A stretch of DNA of 64,000 nucleotides from Erythrobacter fulvus (GTDB lineage Bacteria > Pseudomonadota > Alphaproteobacteria > Sphingomonadales > Sphingomonadaceae): positions 1-64,000 of the forward strand of contig NZ_JAQQXQ010000010.1 in NCBI RefSeq assembly GCF_028595285.1. Reading direction: 5' to 3'. Below are positions 7,924 to 16,935 of the stretch, one piece after another (positions within the stretch are counted from its first letter, which is position 1; each line of letters begins with the position of its first letter). The notes under the pieces were generated by a model. That model was not told the origin of the DNA and did not search any database. It saw only the letters and a list, made by a program, of their open reading frames with translations. Made by a program: the position numbers and the translations under genes.

Positions 7924-8725
7924 AGCTTATGATGAGACTGCGTTTGGTAGGCTCCGGGACCCTGTATCCGCTGACTACAAGAAGATCGCTAAGGACCTCG
8001 GCCTCAATCCGGAGCAGCAATGGTATCTCATAACCACTGTAAAGTCGGCCTTGGAAAAATGCCGCCGACATCATGACCGTCGTATCCTTCAGCCAGACCT
8101 CGATAGGATGCACGAATGTGCAGTCATCATGGACAAAAAGCTGAAAGATCTAGAAGCGACCATTACGGCAACCAAAGGGACTATCAACGCACTCGGCCTT
8201 CCAGAAAACGTTGGATCTATCGGTCGGCTCCTATCTTTCGAAGCCGTCGCAGAGATTGCCGGACATGATCGAATTGACTGTGAACTGCCGGCCGATCTTC
8301 GGTCATCAGGTAATCCCGAGCCGCTAACGCTGCTTAAGCTGGAGTGGGAGTATGCAGAGCGAAAGCAGCTCTTGGATGCTCGCAATCGAGCAGATTTCCT
8401 GCTTCATATTGCTAGAAAAATGCGTCGACAGTTCTCGCAGTGGCTAGTTACCGAATTGCCAGATCCTGGCGGGGCCGCCGCGTTGCCGTTCAGACGGATC
8501 ATGCTTTTTGAGCTTGCCTGCCACGCAAGCCTGATCCTTGGAGAACACAAGGGGCGCCCGGCGATAACCAGGACCGGAGGCGTTCGATTTGTCGCACTTT
8601 GCGTGGCAGTGCTCCATGAGTGCAAAATCGATGGTGCAGACGCAAGCCAGGACGCGATCAAGAATTTTCTAGAAGACCACGAGGTGTGGACACTGGTAAA
8701 ACACTGGAACGGTTTTGGGGATTAA
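7916..8725 (+). CDS. Unrecognised 269-residue protein, third gene of the recombinase operon
   Basis: The ATG at 7916 overlaps the last eight bases of recombinase B and has AGGAGG at 7902-7907; a longer open frame upstream in the same phase only shadows recombinase B. The protein is soluble, with a charged, probably helical region at about 30-100 (likely coiled coil around MDKKLKDLEATITATKGT) and a C-terminal half rich in helices. It has no recombinase catalytic residues and no known enzyme motif. Strict translational coupling to the recombinases argues for a partner role, for example DNA-binding accessory, target selection or regulation. I cannot name the family. Confidence 0.7.
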   Translation: MARAYDETAFGRLRDPVSADYKKIAKDLGLNPEQQWYLITTVKSALEKCRRHHDRRILQPDLDRMHECAVIMDKKLKDLEATITATKGTINALGLPENVGSIGRLLSFEAVAEIAGHDRIDCELPADLRSSGNPEPLTLLKLEWEYAERKQLLDARNRADFLLHIARKMRRQFSQWLVTELPDPGGAAALPFRRIMLFELACHASLILGEHKGRPAITRTGGVRFVALCVAVLHECKIDGADASQDAIKNFLEDHEVWTLVKHWNGFGD

Positions 8726-8802
8726 GCGATGGGCAAAACCGCTTTCAATCAAACCGTGGTTACGCCCACTACTATCTGCGCTTCAGCCATCATGCCTTCG
8801 GG

Positions 8803-8970
8803 ATGGCAAACTCGCCGATCCGCCAATCGAACACTTGGGCCGCACACACGACTGCGGAACCACTCAACGCTGACTTCGTGGATCTGGGCCCGATCGAGGT
8901 TACGCCTGCCGAGCTCGACGCCATCGAACGACTGCTCGGGGCCGATCTTACTGCTTTGCTTCATCCTTGA
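8803..8970 (+). CDS. Possible small acidic protein
   Basis: A 55-residue frame whose C-terminal half (VDLGPIEVTPAELDAIERLL, then GADLTALL) reads like a genuine amphipathic protein end. The true start is unclear: ATG 8803 lacks a good ribosome binding site and the frame is open upstream. It may be a remnant of a longer gene. It lies between the recombinase operon and the serine recombinase gene. Confidence 0.3.
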   Translation: MANSPIRQSNTWAAHTTAEPLNADFVDLGPIEVTPAELDAIERLLGADLTALLHP

Positions 8971-9020
8971 TCTGGTGGCGCCTGTCACGCTGCCCGTCAG
9001 CGCGACTTAGGACCACCGTA

Positions 9021-10646
9021 ATGGCCTTCAACAAGACATCCCCTGAGCACGGATCAGTACCCAAGCGGGCCGCTCTTTATTTGCGCGTCAGCACAGGAAG
9101 ACAGGCCGCCGGCGATGTATCTCTACCCTCCCAGCGCGATCTCAACACGAGGTACTGCGAAGCCCAAGGTTGGAGCGTAGTGGGAGAGTTTGTTGAGCCT
9201 GGTGCATCGGCAACCGACGACCGGCGGCCGGTTTTCCAGCGTATGCTAGAAGAGGCGAGGTCACCCGATCGCCGCTTCGACGTGATCTGCGTGCATTCCT
9301 TCTCGCGCTTCTACCGCAACGGGGCGGAGATGGAGCTGACCATCCGCCAACTCCGCAAGCACGGGGTGGAAGTCGTCTCGGTAACCCAACCAACCGGATC
9401 CGACCCCGCACAAGAACTGATGCGTCAGATCATTGGGGTGTTCGATGAATACACCTCCCGTGAGAACGGCAAGAACGTCAGTAGGGCAATGCGCGAGTCC
9501 GCCAAGCAAGGCTTCTGGAATGGTGCGACCCCGCCCCTCGGATACCGCATCGTCGAAGCGGAGAGGCGCGGCACCAAAATCAAAAAGAAGCTCGAGATCG
9601 ATCCGGTCAACGCCGAGCTAGTTCGCTTAATCTTTAAGCTCTACCTTCAAGGCGACGGAGGCACGGGCCCACTCGGCGTCAAAGGGGTCACCGTCTGGCT
9701 CAATGACCATGGCTATCGCACCCGCAAAGGCGCCACATTCGGCGTGGGGCCCGTGCACGGCATCCTCACCAACCGCTGCTACGCCACCGGCAAATGGCCC
9801 TATGGCGTTCGCAGTTCACGCACAGGCGAACGTCATGATCCGTCCAACATCGTCGAAATCGACGTGCCAACCATCATATCGCTCGACCTGTTCGAACAGG
9901 TCCAAGCCAGACTAGCACGAAACAACCCGAAGGTGACGCCTCCACGCGTGGTCAATGGCCCGACCTTGCTTGCAGGACTTGCAGTCTGCGCCACCTGCGG
10001 CTTTGGCATGACCCGAAGCGGCACCACGCGCAGGAACCGCCGCTACAGCTACTACAGCTGCGCCGGATGCAAGCTGAAAGGGCAATCCGTTTGCAAAGGC
10101 CGCCATGTCCCGATGGAAAAGCTCGACAAGCTTGTGATCGAGGGCGTGGCTGATCAGCTTCTTGTACCCCATCGGGTCGAGCAAATCTTGGAAGGTCTGA
10201 TAGATCGAGCATCGGCGAAAGATCGCGCGGTCACAGAAAGGCAGCATCAACTCGAAGCTGAGTTCGACACGCTCAAATCCAAGCTTAACCGCCTCTACTC
10301 TGCCATTGAGGATGGGATCATCGACTTGGATGAGGAGCTGAAACAGCGAATCGCTCGGCTCAAAACCCAGCGCGACATAACCCAAGCCTCCTTGACACAG
10401 ATCGCCTCTAACTCTGCCAATCTGGAAGCAATCACACCGCAGAAAATCGCTGCATTTACCACCCTCATGCGTGACCGACTAAGAACCGGAGACTTCCGCG
10501 CCAGAAAGGACTGGCTCGGTAGCGTGATCCGTAGGATCGAGGTGGACGACCAATTGGTCACACTCATAGGCAGCAAACAGGTGTTGGCTGGAGCGCTGAC
10601 TGGCCAAAACCCAACAGGTGCACCTGTTCGCGGTTTTGTACGTAAA

Positions 10647-10676
<30 letters not shown>
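9021..10676 (+). CDS. Large serine recombinase (island integrase) ending inside tRNA-Arg
   Basis: 551 residues from ATG 9021. The N-terminal resolvase-type domain has the nucleophile Ser24 in YLRVSTGRQ and the conserved SRFYRN helix region (95-100). A recombinase domain (about 170-300) is followed by a zinc ribbon with Cys323, Cys326, Cys347, Cys350 and Cys358, then a coiled coil (about 400-460). This is the standard layout of phiC31-type integrases. The last nine residues (WRTRQDSNL) are encoded by the 3' 30 bases of the tRNA-Arg gene on the opposite strand. So the stop is supplied by the attachment site, and integration recreates the end of the gene. It probably integrates and excises the island. 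Confidence 0.9.
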
Positions 10677-10723
<47 letters not shown>

Positions 10724-10864
10724 CTGATGCCGTGCGGCGCGTACATCTTCACGTGCGGCGGGGCGCTTAGCAAGAGGCTGCGCAGTGCGCCAGATAATTG
10801 TGCCGTGTCGGCAGTGGGATCGCGCTTAACCAATCGGCAAGGACGCGGTCCTAGCCTCCTTGCC

Positions 10865-11245
10865 ATGGCAACGCTTCCGCCCGAATCGATTCTCCCCGCC
10901 GATGGCCAGATGCCGTCGGGCCAGCCGGATGCGGCGGCGATGGTGGAATCGTGGGCCGCGCTGCACCGCGATGCCGATTCGCTTGCGGCGATGGCCGGGA
11001 TCGCACGCGAAACCGATCCCGCGCCGCTGGCCGATCTCGTCGACACGGCCCGCGACTGGCAGCTGGCGTTTGCGGCGCAGGGAATAGCGGATATTTCGGC
11101 GATGCTGAAACCGGGCCTTGCCGCGCTCGCTACGCTGACTGCGCGCGGACAGGACGCAGCGGCTCCGGCGCTGGCGCTGTGGCGGGAATTCCATTCCGCC
11201 CGCGCAAGCGTGTTGGCCGTGCTGGACCCGGCCCGCTCTGCCTGA
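10865..11245 (+). CDS. Hypothetical protein, alanine-rich
   Basis: 126 residues from the ATG at 10865; the frame is open into the tRNA gene but the upstream part is not credible coding sequence. It is helical and Ala-rich with conserved-looking [18 protein letters not shown] and [15 protein letters not shown] segments, no signal peptide and no membrane segment. I do not recognise it. It precedes mmcB by 53 bases, and the LexA box of mmcB lies between them, so they are probably separate transcription units. Confidence 0.6.
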   Translation: MATLPPESILPADGQMPSGQPDAAAMVESWAALHRDADSLAAMAGIARETDPAPLADLVDTARDWQLAFAAQGIADISAMLKPGLAALATLTARGQDAAAPALALWREFHSARASVLAVLDPARSA

Positions 11246-11271
11246 AGCCGCGCTTCCGGGCGCTTGACTGC

Positions 11272-11286
11272 GTTCGCATTCTGTTC
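11272..11286 (+). promoter_or_regulatory. LexA (SOS) box upstream of mmcB
   Basis: GTTCGCATTCTGTTC is an exact GTTC-N7-GTTC, the LexA operator of alphaproteobacteria. It ends 12 bases before the mmcB start and follows a TTGACT -35-like hexamer at 11264-11269. mmcB is a known SOS gene in Caulobacter, which supports the call. Confidence 0.8.
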
Positions 11287-11298
11287 CAGCCTTGATCG

Positions 11299-11802
11299 AT
11301 GGTTGGCACTTCATCTTCGGCTGTCGATTCGCTCGCATCGCCTTCGCTTTCCGCCGACGACGTCGCACGCGGAATTGCGCGGCTGTTCGCGCGCAACGAC
11401 ATCTGGTGCCTTGCCGAAGTGCCGATCCGCAACGGACGCCGCGCCGATCTGATGGGGATCGACGCGCGCGGGCAGGTGGTGATCGTCGAGATCAAGGTTG
11501 CCCGTGCCGATCTGCTTGGCGATGCCAAGTGGCCCGACTATCTCGATTTCTGCGACCGGTTTTTCTGGGGCGTGCCGCCGGGGCTCGACCGCGCGCCGCT
11601 GGAGAGCGAGGCCTATCGCCCGCAGACCTGCGGCGTGATCGTGGCAGACGGCTATGATGCCGAGATCCTGCGTCCCGCCGCGCTCGAGCCGCTGGCCACC
11701 GCGCGCCGCAAGGTCGAGGTGGAACGGCTGGCGCGTATCGCGATGCGGCGGCACACCGCGCTGATCGATCCGCTGTGCGCGGCGCTCGACAGCCTGCCCT
11801 GA
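11299..11802 (+). CDS. mmcB: MmcB family DNA repair protein (putative nuclease)
   Basis: 167 residues, a single PD-(D/E)XK-type domain. The active-site pattern is Glu40 (LAEVP), Asp50 (GRRADLMG) and Glu64-x-Lys66 (VEIKVA). MmcB works in DNA damage tolerance together with translesion synthesis in alphaproteobacteria. The exact GTTC-N7-GTTC box just upstream predicts induction by DNA damage. The ATG at 11299 is used; no strong ribosome binding site is seen. It is followed, after 57 bases, by the sterol-desaturase-like gene, which appears functionally unrelated. Confidence 0.9.
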   Translation: MVGTSSSAVDSLASPSLSADDVARGIARLFARNDIWCLAEVPIRNGRRADLMGIDARGQVVIVEIKVARADLLGDAKWPDYLDFCDRFFWGVPPGLDRAPLESEAYRPQTCGVIVADGYDAEILRPAALEPLATARRKVEVERLARIAMRRHTALIDPLCAALDSLP

Positions 11803-11859
11803 GCCGCCGCGCCGATTGAGGCTGTCCCCGAGCGTCGATTTGCGCCATATCTTTGCGCG

Positions 11860-12636
11860 ATGCTTCCCGCCGATCTGCCCATTCCGCTTGCCCTGCTGAT
11901 CGTCAGTCTCGCCGTCACTATCATCGTCGCGCTGCGCTATTTCGCGGCGAGCGGGCTATTCGCGCTGGCTACTGCGAAGGCGCGGCCGGGCCTTTATGCC
12001 GGACGGGGCAAGCAGATCGCGCGCGAGATCCGCTGGTCGCTGCTTTCCGCAGCCATTTATGGTGCGCCGGCCGGGATCGTGCTGTGGGGCTGGAACCATC
12101 ACGGCTGGACGCAGATCACCGCCGATTTCGCCGCGCTGCCGTGGTGGTATCACCCGCTTTCGGTGCTGATCTATCTGTTTGTGCAGGACACCTGTTTCTA
12201 CTGGAGCCACCGCTGGATGCACCGGCCCAGGTGGTTCCGCATCGCCCATGCGGTCCATCACGAAAGCCGCCCGCCCACGGCGTGGACCGCGATGAGCTTC
12301 CATCCGATCGAGGCCGTGACGGGCGCGGTGGTGGTGCCGGTGCTGGTATTTTTCGTGCCGATCAATGTTGCGATGCTCGGCCTGGTGCTGACCGTTGCCA
12401 CCGTGATGGGCGTGACCAACCACATGGGCTGGGAAATCTTCCCGCGCTGGCTCGTTCATTCGCGGTTGGGGGACTGGCTGATAACCGCCAGCCATCACGA
12501 GCGTCATCACGAGGAATACAGATGCAATTTCGGGCTTTATTTCCGCGTGTGGGACAGGCTGTGCGGGACGGACAAGGGGCTGTCCCGGCGGATCGTTGCC
12601 GAGGCCGGGCACGCGCGCGGGACGGTGCTGTCGTGA
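11860..12636 (+). CDS. Sterol desaturase / fatty acid hydroxylase family membrane protein
   Basis: 258 residues with hydrophobic segments near 8-30, 60-80, 103-122 and 155-185. The di-iron histidine motifs of the family are present: HRWMH (about 127-131), HAVHHE (about 139-144) and HHERHHEE (about 210-217). Such enzymes use O2 and a di-iron centre to hydroxylate or desaturate lipids such as carotenoids, sterols or acyl chains; the substrate cannot be told. The stop overlaps the next start by one base (TGATG), so the DUF2141 gene is translationally coupled. Confidence 0.85.
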   Translation: MLPADLPIPLALLIVSLAVTIIVALRYFAASGLFALATAKARPGLYAGRGKQIAREIRWSLLSAAIYGAPAGIVLWGWNHHGWTQITADFAALPWWYHPLSVLIYLFVQDTCFYWSHRWMHRPRWFRIAHAVHHESRPPTAWTAMSFHPIEAVTGAVVVPVLVFFVPINVAMLGLVLTVATVMGVTNHMGWEIFPRWLVHSRLGDWLITASHHERHHEEYRCNFGLYFRVWDRLCGTDKGLSRRIVAEAGHARGTVLS

Positions 12637-13070
12637 TGCGTGCTGCCGTCTTGGCGGCGGCTCTGGCAACAGGGCTGGCGGCGTCTCCGGCCATGGCGGG
12701 CGAGGTGGTGATCACTGTCACCGATCTCAGGTCGACCAAGGGCGTGGTGCGCGCCTGCATGACCACGCGCGAGGATGTCTTCCCCAAATGCATCAAAGAC
12801 CCCGCGTCGCACCGCACAGTCGTGCCAGCGGGCGAAAAGGTCGAAATCCGTTTCACCGGGGTGAAGCCAGGCAATTATGCGATCGCGCTGCTGCATGACG
12901 AAAACGACAACGGCAAGGCCGACCGGGCGCTGGGGATGATGCCCAAGGAAGGCTACGGCTTTTCGCGCGATGCACCGGTGAAGATGGCTCCGCCGAAGTT
13001 CAACGACGCGGTGTTCACCCAGGGCGAAGGCACCAACCGCATGACCATAAAGATGCGCTATTTCCTGTAA
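12636..13070 (+). CDS. DUF2141 exported protein
   Basis: 144 residues. A clear signal peptide (first 22 residues, cleavage after AMAG or nearby) is followed by a single beta-sandwich-like domain with the DUF2141 pattern: GxVRACMTTREDVFPKC, then VKPGNYAIALLHDENDNGK and a GYGFSRDA turn. The function is unknown; the family is periplasmic or secreted. The ATG at 12636 overlaps the stop of the hydroxylase gene, so both are made from one message. A role in handling the product of the hydroxylase is only a guess. Confidence 0.85.
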   Translation: MRAAVLAAALATGLAASPAMAGEVVITVTDLRSTKGVVRACMTTREDVFPKCIKDPASHRTVVPAGEKVEIRFTGVKPGNYAIALLHDENDNGKADRALGMMPKEGYGFSRDAPVKMAPPKFNDAVFTQGEGTNRMTIKMRYFL

Positions 13071-13112
13071 GTCCCGTGGACGCCTCCCGGCGCGCAAACA
13101 GGCGTGGCGGCC

Positions 13113-13127
13113 TTAACGTGATGTTTA
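13113..13127 (+). promoter_or_regulatory. CtrA-like box upstream of the PAS-like gene
   Basis: TTAACGTGATGTTTA matches the CtrA consensus TTAA-N7-TTAA with one mismatch in the second half, 55 bases before the likely start at 13182. A short degenerate motif, so only suggestive. Confidence 0.35.
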
Positions 13128-13181
13128 CCACAAGGGGCCAGAACGGCCGGGTAACTGTTCACGAAGGGGCGGAAATTGGCC

Positions 13182-14786
13182 ATGGATACTCTGCGCGGCC
13201 CATTCGATTCCGGCGAATCTGCCGATCCGGCCGAGTTGGCAAGCGATCGCGGCTGGCATGCATCCGATGACGACAGCGTGGATACCTCGGCTGCGCGCGA
13301 GCTGCCGCCCGAAGCGATCGGGCAGGACGAACGCCGCATGCAGGTGCGCGCCTATAATTACTGGGCGGGCCTGCTCGGCGAACGTATGTTCCCGCTGATT
13401 GACGATCTTGATCCCGCGAATCTCCCCGATTTCGGCCCTTACAGCGTGCTGCTCGACTTCACCGGCGGGATCGAGGATCCGGTCGTGCAGTTCCTCGGCG
13501 ACAAGCTGGCGCAGGAATGCGGCGGGCAGGGTGCGATTACCCGGCTTTCCGACGTGCCCCCGCGCTCGCTGCTGAGCCGCATCACCGACCATTACATGCA
13601 GATTCTCGCCAACCAGGCGCCGATCGGATTCGAGGCCGAATTCGTGAACCAGCGCGGGGTGGAGATACTCTATCGCGGAATTCTGCTCCCCTATTCGAGC
13701 AACGACGAGACGATCGACTTCATCTATGGCGTCATCAACTGGAAGGAGATGGCCGACCAGCTGATGGCGGACGAGCTGCTGCTCGAGATCGATCAGGCGC
13801 TTGAACTGGGCACCGAACTCGAAGTGACCGAAGAGCCGCAGCGCCGTGCCGCCGAACTCGTTACCGACTGGGCGGATTCGCCCGCGCACGAATCGGACGA
13901 ATTCGACACCGCAAACGAAGACTGGACCGACGCCGAACCTGCGGTGCCCGATTTCGCCAGCTACGCGCTCGACGACGAAGAATATGACGAGGACGAGGAA
14001 GAGGGCGAGGAAGAATCCGCCGGTTACAGCTTCGCCTCGCTCGCCGATTACATCGAAGCGCCCGTCAAGAAAGCGATCGTACCGACCGAACTGCCTTTTG
14101 ATCCGGATGCAGTGATCACCTACGCGCATGATTTCGACGCCGTGGCAGAAGTCGACGGTTTCGGGCCCGAACTGTCCGAAGACGCAGGCCTTTACGACTG
14201 GCTCGCCGCTGCCCGCGAACTCGCGCACACGGCCACCACGAGCGAGGACCGCACCCGCGGTGCGCTCTACGAAGCGGTTAGCCGTGCCTACGACTTCTCG
14301 CTCGCTGCGCAGGCCGCGCCTCAGGATTATGCCGAACTGGTCGCCGAAAGCGGCCTGACGATGCAGGACCGCGCGCCGATGACGCCGGTGGTGAAGCTTG
14401 TGTTCGGGCATGATTACGACAAGACCCGCCTGACCGAATATGCCGCCGTGCTGACCCATGCTCACCGGCTGGGCCTCGAACGCGGCACCCTGTCACACTT
14501 CCTTTCCGAGGCCGAGGGCGGGCTCAAAGGCGTGGTCAAGGCCGAACGCCGCCTCCGCCGCGAAGAACAGGGCAAGGCGATCGAGGAAGAAAAGGGCGTC
14601 CGCGCCGCGCTGGCCAAGAAGCTGCGCGCGCTCGAAGCGCTCACGCTCGAGGCGCTGGCGGGCGAAGGCCCCGAATTCGCGCTGGTGATGGTGCGCCGGG
14701 ATGCTGCGGGCAACCTGGTCGTGCTGGGCGAACTGCCCGAGGACGTGCCGCTGCTCGAACGTGCCGCGAAGAAGCTGGTAGGTTAA
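13182..14786 (+). CDS. Large acidic protein with an N-terminal PAS-like domain
   Basis: 534 residues from ATG 13182 (a TTG at 13176 is also in frame). Residues about 50-185 (starting RAYNYWAGLLGERMFP) resemble the PAS_5 type of PAS domain found in alphaproteobacteria. A very acidic, low-complexity stretch (DDEEYDEDEEEGEEE, about 265-280) follows. The C-terminal third is helical, with a Lys/Arg/Glu-rich likely coiled coil around 445-490. No kinase, GGDEF or other output domain is present, so signal output would go through protein contacts. It could sense a ligand or act as a scaffold. A CtrA-like box precedes it. Confidence 0.65.
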   Translation: MDTLRGPFDSGESADPAELASDRGWHASDDDSVDTSAARELPPEAIGQDERRMQVRAYNYWAGLLGERMFPLIDDLDPANLPDFGPYSVLLDFTGGIEDPVVQFLGDKLAQECGGQGAITRLSDVPPRSLLSRITDHYMQILANQAPIGFEAEFVNQRGVEILYRGILLPYSSNDETIDFIYGVINWKEMADQLMADELLLEIDQALELGTELEVTEEPQRRAAELVTDWADSPAHESDEFDTANEDWTDAEPAVPDFASYALDDEEYDEDEEEGEEESAGYSFASLADYIEAPVKKAIVPTELPFDPDAVITYAHDFDAVAEVDGFGPELSEDAGLYDWLAAARELAHTATTSEDRTRGALYEAVSRAYDFSLAAQAAPQDYAELVAESGLTMQDRAPMTPVVKLVFGHDYDKTRLTEYAAVLTHAHRLGLERGTLSHFLSEAEGGLKGVVKAERRLRREEQGKAIEEEKGVRAALAKKLRALEALTLEALAGEGPEFALVMVRRDAAGNLVVLGELPEDVPLLERAAKKLVG

Positions 14787-14840
14787 TTCACCCGCCTCCT
14801 TCAGTTTGAGTTCAGGCGGAAACACGATAGGGTGGCGTCG

Positions 14841-16208
14841 ATGCGCCCCCCCCGTTCCCTGTTTGCAAAGGTTCTGGCGTTGCTGGCCTGCGCGGCTTTC
14901 GTCGTGCAGCCGGTGGCCGCGCAGTCGATCCTGCGCGATGCCGAGACCGAAGAACTGCTCAACGACATGGCGGCCCCGCTGGTCGAGGCGAGCGAGCTGG
15001 AACCCGGCAATGTCGAGCTGGTGCTCATCAATGACGGCTCGATCAATGCTTTCGTTGCGGGCGGTCAGGCGATCTATGTCCATGCCGGGCTGATCAACGC
15101 GGCCGACACCGCGAACGAGGTGCAGGGCGTGCTGGCGCACGAGCTGGGCCACATCACCGCCGGTCACGTGATCCGCTTCAACGAACGCACCAAGGCCGCC
15201 AACGGCATCACCATTCTTTCGCTGCTGCTTGGCGTTGGTGCGGCGCTGGCCGGGGCGGGCGATGCGGCGATGGGCGCGATCATGGCGGGCCAGCAGGCCG
15301 CGCTCGGCAGTTTCCTGTCCTATAACCGCGATCAGGAGGCTTCGACCGATCTTGCCGGTGCGCGCTATCTTTCGGGTGCGGGGATTTCCGGGCGCGGGAT
15401 GATCTCGTTCTTCGAAAAGCTGCGTAATTACGAGATCCGGCGCGGCTACAGCCAGGCCGACGAGGCCGCCTATATGCGCACCCACCCGCTATCCGGCGAT
15501 CGCGTCCAGACGCTGCGCAACCTGCTGATGGAAGACCCTGCGTGGAAAGCGCCCGACGATCCGGCTTTGCAGGAACGCTTCCTGCGCGCCAAGGCCAAGC
15601 TCTATGGCTATCTGGCCGAGCCGCGGCGCACGCTGACCTATTTCCCGCCGAGCGACACCAGCATCCCGGCACGCTATGCCCGCGCCTATGCCTATCACAA
15701 GGAGGCGCGGGTCGATCTCGCGCTGGCGGAGACCGATGCGCTGCTCGCGGCCGAGCCGGACAATCCCTTTTTCCTCGAACTCAAGGGCCAGGTGCTGCTC
15801 GAATCCGGGCGCCCGCTTGAAGCGCTCGATCCGCTGCGCCGGGCGACCGAGCTGACCCGCGCGCATCCGCTGATCGCGGGAATCTTCGGCCACGCGCTGA
15901 TCGCGACCGAGGACAAGAGCAATTACCCCGAGGCAGAGCGCGTGCTGCGTGCCGCCGTGGCGCGCGACCGCTACAATCCCTTCGCGTGGTACCAACTGGG
16001 CGTGGTCTATGCCGAACGCGGTGACATTCCGCGCGCGCGGCTTGCCAGCGCCGAACAGCTCGTCATGAACCGCCGCTATCCCGAGGCCTTGCAGAACGCG
16101 CAGGCTGCCGAGGCGAGCCTGCCTTACGGCTCGCCCGACTGGATCCGCGCACAGGATGTCGCGCTCGAAGCGCGCGCCGAACTGGAACGTCTGCGCGACC
16201 GGCGCTAG
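14841..16208 (+). CDS. Periplasmic M48 metalloprotease with TPR repeats (BepA-like)
   Basis: 455 residues from ATG 14841; GTG 14832 is an alternative. A signal peptide ends near VAAQ. The M48 domain (about 30-240) has the zinc motif HELGH (His100-His104) and the downstream ligand Glu in DQEASTDLAG. The C-terminal half (about 260-450) consists of TPR-like helices. This is the BepA/YfgC layout, a periplasmic protease and chaperone that checks outer-membrane protein assembly. The next gene is a DsbA-like thiol protein, which fits an envelope protein quality role. Confidence 0.88.
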   Translation: MRPPRSLFAKVLALLACAAFVVQPVAAQSILRDAETEELLNDMAAPLVEASELEPGNVELVLINDGSINAFVAGGQAIYVHAGLINAADTANEVQGVLAHELGHITAGHVIRFNERTKAANGITILSLLLGVGAALAGAGDAAMGAIMAGQQAALGSFLSYNRDQEASTDLAGARYLSGAGISGRGMISFFEKLRNYEIRRGYSQADEAAYMRTHPLSGDRVQTLRNLLMEDPAWKAPDDPALQERFLRAKAKLYGYLAEPRRTLTYFPPSDTSIPARYARAYAYHKEARVDLALAETDALLAAEPDNPFFLELKGQVLLESGRPLEALDPLRRATELTRAHPLIAGIFGHALIATEDKSNYPEAERVLRAAVARDRYNPFAWYQLGVVYAERGDIPRARLASAEQLVMNRRYPEALQNAQAAEASLPYGSPDWIRAQDVALEARAELERLRDRR

Positions 16209-16242
16209 GCTGACGCCAATTCCTGCTGCCAACGGAGCCGCG

Positions 16243-16935
16243 ATGCCCGAATCTTCCTTGCGCAACACCCTGCTAACTGCGCTCACCGCGCTCGTGTTCG
16301 GTTTTCTCGGCGCGGCGATCTGGTCCTATGCGGGCCTCGCCGACAACCGCACCCGCGCCTTCCTGCTCGATAACCCCGACATGCTGCCGCAGATGGTCGA
16401 GGCCTACGAGGCGCAGGAAGCGGAACGGCGGCTGGCGGCGATGGGCGATCAGGTCTTCACCCCCTTCCCCGGCGTGGTGCTAGGCAACCCGAACGGCAAG
16501 AAGGTGCTGGTCGAATTCACCGACTATAACTGCCCCTATTGCGCGGCGAGCCTGAAGGAAGTCGATCGTCTGGTGGCCGAGGATCCGGATCTGAAGGTGG
16601 TGGTCCGCGAATGGCCGATCTTCGAAGGCAGCGACGTGGCTTCGCGCATGGCGCTCGCCGCCGGATTGCAGGGCAAGTATCCTGCCTTTCACGATGCGAT
16701 GTTCCGGCTCGGCGACGTGAATGCCGCGGCGTCCGAAGCGGGGCTCGACATGGCCCGCGCTCAGGCCGATGCGGCGTCCGACGCGGTTTCGGCCGAAATC
16801 GCTAACAATCTCGATCTGGCCCGCTCGCTGGGCTTCAGCGGCACGCCCGCGTGGATCGCCGGGCGCAAACCGATTGGCGGCGCGGTGGGGTATGAACGCC
16901 TCAAGGCCGCGCTCGACGGAGACAGCGCGGGATGA
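16243..16935 (+). CDS. DsbA family thiol oxidoreductase
   Basis: 230 residues from ATG 16243; the frame is open upstream only as overlap with the preceding gene. A single N-terminal membrane anchor or uncleaved signal (about 9-31) is followed by a linker and a thioredoxin-fold domain. It has a CPYC active site (Cys97-Cys100) and the cis-proline loop in SGTPAWI. It belongs to the DsbA/BdbD-like group that oxidises or isomerises disulfides in the periplasm. The stop overlaps the next start (ATGA at 16932-16935), coupling it to a second M48 protease. Confidence 0.88.
   Translation: MPESSLRNTLLTALTALVFGFLGAAIWSYAGLADNRTRAFLLDNPDMLPQMVEAYEAQEAERRLAAMGDQVFTPFPGVVLGNPNGKKVLVEFTDYNCPYCAASLKEVDRLVAEDPDLKVVVREWPIFEGSDVASRMALAAGLQGKYPAFHDAMFRLGDVNAAASEAGLDMARAQADAASDAVSAEIANNLDLARSLGFSGTPAWIAGRKPIGGAVGYERLKAALDGDSAG

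Noticed and set aside
1..9020. Left copy of the tRNA-Arg 3' end (attL)
   Set aside because: I found no match to the tRNA 3' end within the island part of the window. By eye only; a computed search would be decisive.
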